From assembly GCF_000710615.1 (NCBI RefSeq), contig NZ_JDTH01000001.1, positions 1 to 64,000 on the forward strand: 64,000 nucleotides of DNA. The letters are read 5' to 3'. Positions within the stretch are counted from its first letter, which is position 1. Each line of letters opens with the position of its first letter. The position numbers were made by a program, and so were the translations under genes. Source of the DNA: Haladaptatus cibarius D43 (GTDB lineage: Archaea > Halobacteriota > Halobacteria > Halobacteriales > Haladaptataceae). The notes under the pieces are model-generated. The model did no database searches. It was not told the origin of the DNA and saw only the letters and a list, made by a program, of their open reading frames with translations. Positions 41,726 through 50,486 of the stretch are shown in pieces.

Positions 41726-43153
41726 TTATCCCAACTGCTCGCCGACGATTTCGTCGGCGCGCTCGATAAACGCGGATTCCTTTCCTTTCGGCACCGTCGC
41801 CCCGGCAGCAACGTCGTGCCCGCCGCCGTCGCCGCCGACTGCGCGGGACGACTCTTTCATCACGACCGAAAGGTCAAGTCCCTTGCGCGTGAGTCCGGGT
41901 GTCCCTCGTCCAGAGACTTTCACCTCCGCTTCGTTTTTCTCGGCGAAGGCAAAGATTGGCGTTCCGCGGTCGATTCCCTTCGCGCCGACCGCCATTCCTG
42001 CGACGATACCGACGATGGTTTCGCGGACGCGGTCTTCGGCGTGGAACCACTGCACGTTTTCCTCCGTCGTGACACCCGTGGTCTGCACCCAACTGATGGC
42101 TTCCGAAAGATTGCGTCGGTGGTTCGTCAGCAGTGTTCGCGCGCGCTCCAGCGCATCGCCGCGGTCGCCGAGACAGACGGCGAGTCCGACATCCGCCCGT
42201 TCGTACCGCGCTGTTGCGTTGAGCAGGGTCGAAAATTCGCTCACGTCGCGGAGTTCGGTTCCCTTGGGTTCCGAAACGAGCGTGTAGGACGTGCCGACCA
42301 ATCCCTCGATTTTCTTGGCTGGGACGCCCTTCCGCATCGCGCGCTTGACCAATGCGCTGGCGACGGTTTGGCGTTCCTCGTCAGTCAAATCCACCCAACG
42401 CCGCCAGTCGCCGTCTTCCATCAGGTCGATGCCGACGCCGTCGAGGAATCGAAGAACGCCGTTTTTGTTGTTCGAAATACCGGGAATGTAAACGTCAGTC
42501 GCGTATTCGAGCAGTTTCGGGAGCGGTCTGGTCTGTTTCCCGTACAGCGCGAGGTCAGTTCCGGTTTCGACGACACCGACCTCGATTCCTTCCTCGACGA
42601 TTCCCATGTTTGCTCCCACGAGTTCGCCGTCCGAGATTTGCATGTCGCCGACTGCACCGACGACTGCGAGCGCAGCGAGGTCGCGGTTGTCGAGATTTCC
42701 AGCATCGGCGCTTTCGGATTCGAGTGCCCGCGCGAGGACGTAACTCGCCCCAGCACCGGAGAGTTCCGACGAGCCGTCGAGACCGAACAGTAGAGGATTG
42801 AGATGAAATTCGGTGTCCGCGTCGGCTGGCTGGTGATGGTCGGCGATGACGGGCGTAAAGTCGCCAGCGGATTCGTGTTCCGCGATGATGTCGAGTTGGC
42901 CGCTTCCGAAGTCGGTGAACAGCACCGTTTCGTACTCCGTGGCTGCGATTGACGCGATTTCCTCCGCGTCGAGTTGCTTGCTGAACACCGTTTCGAACGG
43001 AATCCCGGCGCGGGAGAGCGCGGACGACGCAATCGCGGCGCTCGTCAGCCCGTCTGCGTCGATGTGCGAAGCGAGGAGAACTTCGTCCGCGTCGCGTAAT
43101 CTATCCGCACAGGCCGTCGCACGCTCGCTTAGTTCCGGAACCGGGACACTCAT
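41726..43153 (-). CDS. DHH-family phosphoesterase, archaeal RecJ-like
   Basis: 475 aa. DHH domain: SHIDADGLTSAA (motif I, about residues 29-40), LFTDFGSGQ (motif II), IADHHQP (motif III, the DHH); the DHHA1 domain near the end has GGGHDVAAGATV. It is related to archaeal RecJ homologues that degrade single-stranded DNA or RNA and associate with the replisome (GAN) in Thermococcales. Haloarchaea have several paralogues, so the exact role is open. The gene ends convergent with the exporter gene. Confidence 0.9.
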   Translation of the reverse strand: MSVPVPELSERATACADRLRDADEVLLASHIDADGLTSAAIASSALSRAGIPFETVFSKQLDAEEIASIAATEYETVLFTDFGSGQLDIIAEHESAGDFTPVIADHHQPADADTEFHLNPLLFGLDGSSELSGAGASYVLARALESESADAGNLDNRDLAALAVVGAVGDMQISDGELVGANMGIVEEGIEVGVVETGTDLALYGKQTRPLPKLLEYATDVYIPGISNNKNGVLRFLDGVGIDLMEDGDWRRWVDLTDEERQTVASALVKRAMRKGVPAKKIEGLVGTSYTLVSEPKGTELRDVSEFSTLLNATARYERADVGLAVCLGDRGDALERARTLLTNHRRNLSEAISWVQTTGVTTEENVQWFHAEDRVRETIVGIVAGMAVGAKGIDRGTPIFAFAEKNEAEVKVSGRGTPGLTRKGLDLSVVMKESSRAVGGDGGGHDVAAGATVPKGKESAFIERADEIVGEQLG

Positions 43154-43180
43154 CGGTACATCCTTGATTCGTCTTCCCGT

Positions 43181-43921
43181 TTAAATCTCCGCCCTGTCGG
43201 TCGTCTCGGTGATTTGTTCGACCGCTTCGCGTGCCAGTCGGTCGAACGAGGCCGTCTGCGGGACGACATCGACACGAATCCCGTGGTCGCGGGCGGTATC
43301 GTGAGTTGGCCCGCCAATCGCGCCAACGGTCACGTCTTCGAGGTTGTTCAGCGTCTCGTCTCGAATTCCGCGCTCTTCTGCGGCCTCCAAGAAATGTTCG
43401 ACCGTAAGCGACGAGGTGAACAAAGCGGCGTCGAGGTCGCCCTCTGCGGCGAGTTCCGTGGACTCTCCCGACCCTTTCGGCCGAACGAGTTCGTAAAGCA
43501 CAGTTTCGTGCACCTCTGCGCCAGCGTCTTCGAGGCCGTCGAGCAACACGTCGCTTCCGTGGTTGCTTCGGGCGACTTCGACGCGTTTTCCGTCCACACG
43601 GTCTGCGAGCACCGCGACGAGGCCGCGCGAGGAGAATTTGTCAGGGACGACATCGACCTCGTAGTCGTGCTCCCGAAGGCTCGCGGCGGTTCCCTCACCA
43701 ATGGCGCAGACTGTGGCGTCGCCGGGATTCCAGCCAGCTTCGTATGCCAGTTCGACGCCCGTCTTGCTCGTCAGAACGACGAAATCCGCGAGTTGGGGCT
43801 TCTTTCCTGCCGGATGAACCGCGAGCATCGGGTCGGGAACCGGGTCTGCGTCGAGTGATTCGAGGAGGGAGACTGCATCCTCCAGTCGCTCGTCGTCCGG
43901 GCGAAAAACGGCGATTTTCAT
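43181..43921 (-). CDS. hemD: Uroporphyrinogen-III synthase
   Basis: 246 aa; cyclises hydroxymethylbilane to uroporphyrinogen III. The family is poorly conserved, but the first strand (MKIAVFRPDDERLEDAVSLL), VVLTSKTGVELAYEAG, FTSSLTVEHFLEAAEE and VGAIGGPTHDTARDHGI are characteristic. Its ATG overlaps the hemC stop by 4 nt, which confirms both start and role. Confidence 0.93.
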   Translation of the reverse strand: MKIAVFRPDDERLEDAVSLLESLDADPVPDPMLAVHPAGKKPQLADFVVLTSKTGVELAYEAGWNPGDATVCAIGEGTAASLREHDYEVDVVPDKFSSRGLVAVLADRVDGKRVEVARSNHGSDVLLDGLEDAGAEVHETVLYELVRPKGSGESTELAAEGDLDAALFTSSLTVEHFLEAAEERGIRDETLNNLEDVTVGAIGGPTHDTARDHGIRVDVVPQTASFDRLAREAVEQITETTDRAEI

Positions 43922-45030
43922 TCGGCATCAGCTCCCGTCTCTTTTCGAGCCTCGGCGATGAGTTCACGAGCACCTTTGTCCGCCAGTTCTGCCGCGACTT
44001 TCTTCGCGCCGGTAACGTGCGTCTGAATCGGAACGTCGCGCTTCATCGAAACGGTTTCCGACCCGTCCTGACTGAACACTTGGACTTCGACGTGGACGTT
44101 CTCGCCCTGAATGATGGCGTGGACGCCAATCGGGGCGATACAACCGCCGTTCAGTTCGCGGAGAATCGTCCGTTCGACGGTCGTTTCGACCCGTGTCCGT
44201 GGGTGGTCGAGTACCGTGTTGATGTCCTGCGAAAGCTCGTTGTCGAGCGTCGTGACCGCCAGCGCACCCTGTCCGGGCGCGGGAACGAACTGGCTCTGTG
44301 GCAGTCGGTCGTATTCGACGTGGTGAGCGAGTCCACTTCGCTGGAGTCCTGCCTCGGCGAGGACGATTGCGTCGTACTCCGTCTCGACCTCACGTTCAAG
44401 TGCCCGCCGTTTGATTTCAGAAAGGTCGTCGAACCACTCCTCGACGCGCTTGTCGTAGGGGAACTCGTAGCTGTCTTTCTTTCCAGAATGGGCCTTTCGC
44501 TCCTTTTCTTCCTCGGTTCGCTCCTCGTGTTCGGCCTGTAGTACCGGCGCGAGCAGTTTCTCGATTCGCGTATCGACGTTTCCGCGGAGCGGTTCGACTG
44601 TGAGGTCAGGTCGGTGGTTCAGCAGTTGTGCTTTCCGGCGAAGGCTGGACGTACCGACCACCGCACCCTCGCGGAGCGCGTCGATGGGCTTTCCATCCGG
44701 CGTGACCAACACGTCGTTCGCGCTCGCGCGCTCGGGGACGCCCGCGACGATGAGTTCGCTCGGATGCTCTGTCGGCATGTCCTTCATCGAGTGAATCGCC
44801 CCATCCACGTCTTCGTCCAGCACTCGCTGGTCTAAATCCCGAACGAACGCACCCGTCTTCCCGAGTTCTGTGATGAGCGCGTCGTCCAGTTTGTCGCCCG
44901 TCGTTTTCACTTCGACCAGTTCAACCGAAAACCGGCGGTCTTCCAGCGCCGCCGTTACCTCCCCTGATTGTCGAATAGCGAGGTCAGATCCTCGTGTCGC
45001 CAATGTAATCTCCTTTCCGCGATTGCTCAT
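43918..45030 (-). CDS. hemC: Hydroxymethylbilane synthase (porphobilinogen deaminase)
   Basis: 370 aa; joins four porphobilinogens. Signatures: LATRGSDLAIRQS, DGAIHSMKDMPTE, GTSSLRRKAQLL, RGNVDTRIEKL, FVPAPGQGALAV and the dipyrromethane-cofactor cysteine in LNGGCIAPIG. It is longer than bacterial HemC (about 310 aa) because of a charged 50-residue insert after RIEKL (AEHEERTEEEKERKAHSGKK region). Operon hemC-hemD. Confidence 0.95.
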   Translation of the reverse strand: MSNRGKEITLATRGSDLAIRQSGEVTAALEDRRFSVELVEVKTTGDKLDDALITELGKTGAFVRDLDQRVLDEDVDGAIHSMKDMPTEHPSELIVAGVPERASANDVLVTPDGKPIDALREGAVVGTSSLRRKAQLLNHRPDLTVEPLRGNVDTRIEKLLAPVLQAEHEERTEEEKERKAHSGKKDSYEFPYDKRVEEWFDDLSEIKRRALEREVETEYDAIVLAEAGLQRSGLAHHVEYDRLPQSQFVPAPGQGALAVTTLDNELSQDINTVLDHPRTRVETTVERTILRELNGGCIAPIGVHAIIQGENVHVEVQVFSQDGSETVSMKRDVPIQTHVTGAKKVAAELADKGARELIAEARKETGADAE

Positions 45031-45093
45031 ATCACACTCTGCGCACCGGACGGTAAAACCATCTTCGCAACCGACCTTTTACGACGGTCAAGA
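45031..45093. other. hemC upstream region
   Basis: Short stretch with the hemC promoter; CCTTTTACGACGG lies at about 45075. Nothing else seen. Confidence 0.35.
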
Positions 45094-45126
45094 GACAGGG
45101 TCTGTGCGATTCGCGCAGACCCTGTC
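45094..45126. terminator. Long perfect hairpin
   Basis: ACAGGGTCTG faces CAGACCCTGT, continued by an inner GCG/CGC pair around ATT. The stem of 13 bp or so is GC rich. It stands between hemC and the family 2 repeat and probably ends or insulates a transcript. Confidence 0.55.
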
Positions 45127-45138
45127 CGTCTCCCTGTA

Positions 45139-45272
45139 AAAGCTCGACCAAAAGCACTCCTCGCTTCCACCGGAAGACCTCCGGTCTTCCGTGCTTCCCC
45201 TCGCTTCGCTCGCGGGAACAGTGGTCGCTCGTCGGCCCGCTCGTTCGTCGCTAGCGCTCCTCACTCGCGGAG
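45139..45272 (-). repeat. Dispersed intergenic repeat, family 2 (copy 2, inverted)
   Basis: On the minus strand it reads CGCGAGTGAGGAGCGCTAGC, GACGAACGAGCGGGCC, then GTGCTTTTGGTCGAGCTTTT, as at 19615-19716. A hairpin GGAAGACC(TCC)GGTCTTCC lies at 45172-45190 where copy 1 has a different hairpin, again keeping pairing but not sequence. Confidence 0.75.
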
Positions 45273-45294
45273 AATTGCTAGCCCTTTGGCGGTT

Positions 45295-45541
45295 GTGTCA
45301 CCGGCAACAGCGCGAGGTAGGTCGGCCTGTTGATTTCAGGATGCGCGGTGAGTGGGCCTGAGCCAGCGGTCGGCGAAGGCCCACGAATACCGGGGAAGAG
45401 AGGGGAATACGAGGCAAGCGTTCTGTCTCGGCTGCGAGCGGGGAGGAACGACCCGCGAGCGCGGACAGTCGTGCGCCAGCGGTCGGCACGACTGTCCGTA
45501 TGCGGATAGCACCAGTTGAAACAGTAGTTAGACGGCTATCC
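45295..45541 (+). ncRNA. Candidate structured RNA of unknown class
   Basis: About 250 nt with no coding frame and unusually many stems: TCACCG (45299-45304) with CGGTGA; CAACAG with CTGTTG inside it; GTGGGCCT/AGGCCCAC at about 45353-45383; GGACAGTCGTGC/GCACGACTGTCC at about 45463-45498; GGATAGC/GCTATCC at 45504-45541. Two of these stems are closed by the same 13-nt tip GCCAGCGGTCGGC. The sequence lacks the signatures I know for archaeal RNase P RNA (no GAGGAAAGTCC) and SRP RNA (no GGAAGGGAGCA). The strand is a guess from the hairpin order. Confidence 0.5.
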
Positions 45542-45575
45542 AAAATTACATATATATAATATTATAGTTATCCAT

Positions 45576-45878
45576 ATGGTATTCGTCGCCGTATTTGTCG
45601 TCGCTCCCGTCTTTTCGGCTCTCGTGTACATGGACGCAACTCGGCGTGGGTTATCAGAACAGAAGCGTCTCCTTTGGACGTTCTCTGTCGGTATTCTGAG
45701 TTTCTGTGGATTTCTACTTCCACACCGCTTCGAAACAACCGTCAATCTCGTATATTATCAGGGCATCAAACCGGAACCTGTCGCTGTCTCACCATACGAA
45801 ACGTTGGTTCTCCATCTAACCGTGGGAGTTGTGATTAGCCTTATTTCCGTCCTTCTGTACTGGGTATTCAGAGAATAG
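45576..45878 (+). CDS. Small membrane protein, three helices
   Basis: 100 aa: VFVAVFVVAPVFSALVYMD, LLWTFSVGILSFCGFLLP and LVLHLTVGVVISLISVLLYW are hydrophobic. A TATATATAAT stretch at about 45550-45560 gives a plausible TATA box 20-25 nt upstream of the start. Lower GC than the neighbours. No family recognised. Confidence 0.7.
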   Translation: MVFVAVFVVAPVFSALVYMDATRRGLSEQKRLLWTFSVGILSFCGFLLPHRFETTVNLVYYQGIKPEPVAVSPYETLVLHLTVGVVISLISVLLYWVFRE

Positions 45879-45905
45879 TAGCGTCAAACACGACAATATA
45901 CTTTT

Positions 45906-46361
45906 TCACGGAACGCCGAGGTTCTGGTGGCGTTCCCGAAGATAGTACAGCGCGAGGGGAACGCTCAGTGCGAATCCAGCGACGAGGGCGAGCGAAATGT
46001 CGATGGTGAGGACGCCGACGAGAATCGCAGAAACGACTCCGAGCAATCCTGCGAGGGCGAAATTTTGACTCGACGGCTCCCAGCCCGTTTCGGCGCGGTT
46101 GATGGCGACCGTATCCTGAAACACTGCCAACGGGAGAATGACGATGAGGATGGCGAACGGAATCCCCATCGCGGCCATCGAGACGAGCAGCGCATGTTCG
46201 AGCGGGTTGTCCGGGCCGAACAGCAAATCAGGTTCCATCGAGATGGCGAACGCGACCCACGCGACGGTCACCAGCCAGAATCCGAAGACGATGGGCACCG
46301 CCGCAATCCAGTACCACCAGCGCGATTGCACCCGGTCGCCGGAAAGCTGTGGGCGTCTCAT
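45906..46361 (-). CDS. Membrane protein, four helices
   Basis: 151 aa: helices around WWYWIAAVPIVFGFWLVTVA, ALLVSMAAMGIPFAILIVIL, FALAGLLGVVSAILVGVLTI and SLALVAGFALSVPLALYYL. Start at ATG 46361 is preferred over GTG 46367. Unknown function; same strand as the next membrane protein gene and separated from it by about 60 nt. Confidence 0.75.
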   Translation of the reverse strand: MRRPQLSGDRVQSRWWYWIAAVPIVFGFWLVTVAWVAFAISMEPDLLFGPDNPLEHALLVSMAAMGIPFAILIVILPLAVFQDTVAINRAETGWEPSSQNFALAGLLGVVSAILVGVLTIDISLALVAGFALSVPLALYYLRERHQNLGVP

Positions 46362-46421
46362 TACCACGTTGTTAGGACGGGGGGATAAAACGAATGTCGC
46401 CTGTGGAACACGGTTCCCGAT

Positions 46422-47234
46422 TTACGCAGACACCGGAACCCGAATTTCGCGGTAGAACGCGACCGAGTACGTCGCCATGAAGCCGCCGAAAATGCCGGAA
46501 AAGACGACGAACAGAGCCCCGATTGCGAGAAGAATCCCGAACGATGGATCGGAAACTGCAATCGGCATCTCGGCGGATTGTGACGCTGGATTCGTGAAAA
46601 TAGACATAATCACACCGAAGACGCCGAAGACGGAACCGGCGACGGTTGCGAGAATCACATAGCCGAACGTGCTCAGGAGGTGGGCACGAACGCATCGGTA
46701 GCTGTGTTTCAATCCGGCGATGGCTCCGATGTCCTCGATGACGATGGCCTGCACGTAGAACTGAAGGAAGAAGAACGTGAGGAAGAACGCGCCGAAAACG
46801 AGTATGGCGAGGAGGGAGAAGACGCCAAGCACCGCGAGACTCGGTTCTCCATTGGTGACGAATATCGTACCGATGCCGACGAAAGCTCCGACGACGAACA
46901 TGATACTAATCACGAATCCAACTGCTATGAGGAGCAGATAGACGCTGAACACTGGGACGTAGTGGGATTTGCCTTCGGAGATGAACGTCCCAAAGCGTGT
47001 TTTTCCTTCGATTCCCTCGTTTGCCATGCCGATAAGTCCGGCTTGAATGAAGGGCGTGACGAATATCATCAGGAGGCTAAGAGCGAGCGACAGTAAGCCT
47101 GCAATGAGGGGATTGATAGCTTGCGCGAGTAGTTGCGGGAGTTGAATCAGCCCGAAGAGGGCTGTAACGAGGATGATAACAGGGTTCCGGAGGACTGCCC
47201 CAGCGGCAGTTCGGAGGGCACTAATGACTGCCAT
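46422..47234 (-). CDS. Integral membrane protein of haloarchaeal type
   Basis: 270 aa with about six helices. Recognisable parts: RNPVIILVTALFGLIQLPQL near the start, FVTPFIQAGLIGMANEG, the amphipathic IEDIGAIAGLKHSYRCVRAH and the last helix GIFGGFMATYSVAFYREIR. This order (IVIEDxGxxxxLKRSxxxVRxN) is common in haloarchaeal DUF families of unknown role. It may be an intramembrane housekeeping protein; nothing more can be said. Confidence 0.8.
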   Translation of the reverse strand: MAVISALRTAAGAVLRNPVIILVTALFGLIQLPQLLAQAINPLIAGLLSLALSLLMIFVTPFIQAGLIGMANEGIEGKTRFGTFISEGKSHYVPVFSVYLLLIAVGFVISIMFVVGAFVGIGTIFVTNGEPSLAVLGVFSLLAILVFGAFFLTFFFLQFYVQAIVIEDIGAIAGLKHSYRCVRAHLLSTFGYVILATVAGSVFGVFGVIMSIFTNPASQSAEMPIAVSDPSFGILLAIGALFVVFSGIFGGFMATYSVAFYREIRVPVSA

Positions 47235-47326
47235 ACATCATTCATCCCAATCCAAACTGATTAAATTTCTTACATTTTGGAGACTCACCCGGTAATCAGA
47301 CGGATTTTAATGATAGCTTTCGCAGT

Positions 47327-48667
47327 CTACAGCGCTTCTTTGTACGCTTCCAACGTTTCCTCGATGTCTTCCTCGGTGTGGGCGTAGCTGATAAACTGGG
47401 ACTCGAACTGGTTCGCCGTGAGGAAGATGCCCTGTTCGAGCATGGCTGGCCAGAAGAGACGTTCCCACCGCTCAGTCTCGGCGCGGTCAACGTCGGTTTT
47501 ATCTTTCGGACAGTAGTCGAATCGCGGACAGTCCGGATTCTGCTGGCATCCTGCCTCGCACTGCCCTTCCAAATCCCGCGGCCCGTCGCGCGTGAAGATG
47601 ACCTTGAACATGCTGTCCTGTCCGACCACGGTGTACTCCGGCGCGCGGTCTGCGAGGATGTCAGTCAGACCCGACCGAAGTTCGTCGCCGAGGCTGTTGA
47701 CGTGGTCGTACACGTCGTTTTTCGCGGCGAATCGAAGCATCTCCAATCCGGCGGTCAGCGAGAGCGGGTGGCCGGAGTAGGTACCCGCCTGAAACACGTT
47801 TCCGGTCGGCGCAAACTGTTCGATGATGTCCGCTCTGCCGCCGATTGCTCCAACCGGGAAGCCGCCGCCGATGATTTTTGCGAAGGTAGTTAGGTCGGGC
47901 GTGACGCCGAATTTGCCCTGTGCGCACTGCAAGCCGCCAATTCGGAACCCGGTCATCACCTCGTCGAAGACGAGCAGAGACCCGTGTTCGTCGGTCAGTT
48001 CCCGCAGGGATTCCAGATAGCCATCGACGGGCGGAACGCTGGCGTAGTTGCCGAGAATCGGTTCGGTCATCACACAGGCGATTTCGTCGCCACGCTCTTC
48101 GAACAGTTCGCGCGCGGCCTCGGCGTCGTTGAACGGAAGCGTGATGGTTTCCTCCGCGAACGCCGCCGGAATCCCACTGGAACTCGGTTCGGAGGTTCGA
48201 CCCGACGCGCCCTGCACCAGCGTCGATTCCTGTGCGCCGTGGTAGCCGCCCTGCATAACCACGATTTTGTCGCGTCCGGTGTAGCCGCGGGCGAGGCGCA
48301 CGGCGGACGCGGTCGCCTCCGTCCCGCTGTTGACGAACCGAATCATCTCGACGCTCGGAACGTGGCGGCTGACGAACTCCGCGAGTTCGACCTCAACTTC
48401 CGCTGGCGCGCCGTACATCGGGCCGTCCGCCAGTTGGGACTGAAGCGCGGACTGCACGGACTGCGGTAGGTCGTGACCCAACAGAAGCGGCCCGTAGCCA
48501 CCCACGTAGTCGAGATATCGGTTTCCGTCGGCATCGATGACGTGCGCGCCGTCGCCACGTTTCACGAAGAACGGATGCGGCCGAACTGCCCGGATTGGGG
48601 AGTTGACGCCGCCCGGCGTCACGGATAGCGCGCGGTCGTACAGGTTTCGAGAGCGCTCGCGGTTCAT
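47327..48667 (-). CDS. hemL: Glutamate-1-semialdehyde 2,1-aminomutase
   Basis: 446-aa PLP enzyme making 5-aminolevulinate from glutamate-1-semialdehyde in the C5 haem pathway. It shows [19 protein letters not shown], the cofactor-binding [28 protein letters not shown] and the PLP lysine in [18 protein letters not shown]. It also has a cysteine-rich insert [20 protein letters not shown] not usual in bacterial HemL but known from haloarchaea. Another haem gene 2.3 kb from hemC-hemD on the same strand. Confidence 0.96.
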   Translation of the reverse strand: MNRERSRNLYDRALSVTPGGVNSPIRAVRPHPFFVKRGDGAHVIDADGNRYLDYVGGYGPLLLGHDLPQSVQSALQSQLADGPMYGAPAEVEVELAEFVSRHVPSVEMIRFVNSGTEATASAVRLARGYTGRDKIVVMQGGYHGAQESTLVQGASGRTSEPSSSGIPAAFAEETITLPFNDAEAARELFEERGDEIACVMTEPILGNYASVPPVDGYLESLRELTDEHGSLLVFDEVMTGFRIGGLQCAQGKFGVTPDLTTFAKIIGGGFPVGAIGGRADIIEQFAPTGNVFQAGTYSGHPLSLTAGLEMLRFAAKNDVYDHVNSLGDELRSGLTDILADRAPEYTVVGQDSMFKVIFTRDGPRDLEGQCEAGCQQNPDCPRFDYCPKDKTDVDRAETERWERLFWPAMLEQGIFLTANQFESQFISYAHTEEDIEETLEAYKEAL

Positions 48668-48874
48668 GGTTGGCGGGTTCGGACTGGTGGGTAAAGTTAC
48701 TGTCGAGAATACATCGTGGAGACGAAGTGTGCTGTTGAACTATCGTCGTCAGTCGAGGAGTCACGACAGAATTTGTGTCTCGTAACGCGACGGCTAATTC
48801 ACAGATTACAGAAATACGAAAATTGACTTCTTTCTGCGAAACGAATTTACATCAACAGTTTGAACAAATCCATA
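48668..48874. other. Divergent intergenic region
   Basis: About 200 nt between hemL and the small membrane protein gene. It contains A/T-rich runs (GAAATACGAAAATTGAC) but no definite gene or repeat. Confidence 0.4.
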
Positions 48875-49117
48875 ATGACGGTTTCCGCCCGTGATGCCCT
48901 CGACTACGCGACTGATGACGAGATGTTGAAACTCTACGGCGTACTCATTGTGTCGTGGGTTCTGGCTTTTCTGTCCCAATTCGTGTTGCAGACCTCCTTC
49001 CAGCCACTCGTCTCATTCGGTGCAGTCGTCCTCCTTCTCGGAAGTGGCATGGCGTTTTTGAGTAGCGTCGTTGCGATTGCTCACAAAGTACTGGCCGAAA
49101 GCTACGCGAGTGAATAG
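48875..49117 (+). CDS. Small two-helix membrane protein
   Basis: 80 aa: soluble start (TVSARDALDYATDDEMLKLY), helices YGVLIVSWVLAFLSQFVL and VSFGAVVLLLGSGMAFLSSV. The ATG at 48875 is preferred to TTG at 48860. No family recognised; convergent with lysC. Confidence 0.65.
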   Translation: MTVSARDALDYATDDEMLKLYGVLIVSWVLAFLSQFVLQTSFQPLVSFGAVVLLLGSGMAFLSSVVAIAHKVLAESYASE

Positions 49118-49148
49118 ACTGGAAAACAACCCTTCAAACCGAATCGGC

Positions 49149-50372
49149 TTACTGCTGGAAGTGGTCTTGCAGGATTTCCAGCGTCTTCTCGCGGTCGTCC
49201 CAGTCCACGAACAACGCAACGCTGGTCGCGCTGGTAATCATGTCGTGGATGTTGATGTGGGCATCTGCGACCGGTTGAACGAGTTCGTGGATGATGCCCG
49301 GTTGGTTCGGGAGTTCGCCACCAGTAATCCGAATCACGGCGATTGGGTCATCGACGGAAACGCTGGATAACGAATCCTCGCCGATAACTTCCTGATGAAG
49401 GATATTTTCGGCGCGTTCTGCGAACTCGGTATCGACGTAGAACGTGATACTGTCCATCCCGCTTGCCACGGCGTCGATGTTGATTTCGCTGTCGCCGAGC
49501 GCGGTGGAGAGGTCGGAAAGGATGCCGGGACGGTTTCGAATCGCACGCCCGGCCAGCGTCATGCAGGCAAGCGGCGATTCGCGCATGTCAATTAAGTTTT
49601 CGAACTTGCCGGTGACGCTCGTTCCACCAGCGAGCAGGTCGCCGTGCTGGTAGTGAACGACGCGAACGTGAAGGTCGTCGTCCTTGTACGAAAGGGCCGA
49701 CGGAGCGACGACTTCCGCCCCGCGGAAGGACAGGTTTCTGAGTTCGTCCACCGTAATTTCGCCGACGTTTCGGGCACCTTCCACGACGCTCGGGTCGCCG
49801 GTCATGACGCCCTCCACGTCGGTCACGATGACGACTTCGTCGGCGTCCATGTAGGTTCCGAGCATTACGGCGGTCGTGTCGCTTCCGCCGCGTCCAAGGG
49901 TGGTGACGCCGCCCTCCTCGTTTTCGGCGAGGAAGCCCGTGATAACCGGAACCGTTCCGTCCAACTCGCTGGCGAGTTCGGCGGCGCGCTCTCTGGTTTT
50001 CTCGGCGTTCACTTCGCCGCGCGCGTCAGTGACGATGGGCCACTCATCCCGGCCCGGTTCGACAAAGAGTGCATCCACCCCGCGCGCGGAAAGGGCGGCT
50101 TTGAGCATTCGAACGCTCGTTCGCTCGCCCATGCTGACGATTTCCGCGCGGTCGGGTTCGTCCGCGTCGAATTTGATTTCGTCCAGCAGTTCGTCGGTGG
50201 TGTTACCCATCGCGCTGGCGACGACGGCGATTTCGTGTCCCGCCTCTACTGCGGCGGCGACGGAGTCTGCGGCCCGGTTGATGCGGTCACCGCTTCCGAG
50301 GCTCGTGCCTCCGAACTTGGCGACTACGCGCACCGAACCACCATCCGTGGTCGGCGATTCATGCGCAGGCAT
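49149..50372 (-). CDS. lysC: Aspartate kinase
   Basis: 407 aa; phosphorylates aspartate as the first step to lysine, threonine and methionine. KFGGTS is at residues 19-24, followed by SMGERTSVRML, LGRGGSDTTAVMLG and two ACT domains at the C terminus (residues about 270-407), the usual site of feedback control. Slightly shorter than E. coli LysC (449). Confidence 0.95.
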   Translation of the reverse strand: MPAHESPTTDGGSVRVVAKFGGTSLGSGDRINRAADSVAAAVEAGHEIAVVASAMGNTTDELLDEIKFDADEPDRAEIVSMGERTSVRMLKAALSARGVDALFVEPGRDEWPIVTDARGEVNAEKTRERAAELASELDGTVPVITGFLAENEEGGVTTLGRGGSDTTAVMLGTYMDADEVVIVTDVEGVMTGDPSVVEGARNVGEITVDELRNLSFRGAEVVAPSALSYKDDDLHVRVVHYQHGDLLAGGTSVTGKFENLIDMRESPLACMTLAGRAIRNRPGILSDLSTALGDSEINIDAVASGMDSITFYVDTEFAERAENILHQEVIGEDSLSSVSVDDPIAVIRITGGELPNQPGIIHELVQPVADAHINIHDMITSATSVALFVDWDDREKTLEILQDHFQQ

Positions 50373-50486
50373 AGCAACGGCGGCAAGATAACTGCTTTCA
50401 TGTCCGGAATTTCTGCCAGTCGCTCGCGTCAGTCACAAGCGCGATGAGAAATTCCGGAAAAGAACGAATAGTACGAACAGGGATGG

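Noticed and set aside
45295-45541. RNase P RNA or SRP RNA
   Set aside because: The conserved GAGGAAAGTCC and ACAGAA-type P4 blocks and the SRP GGAAGGGAGCA loop are absent on both strands.
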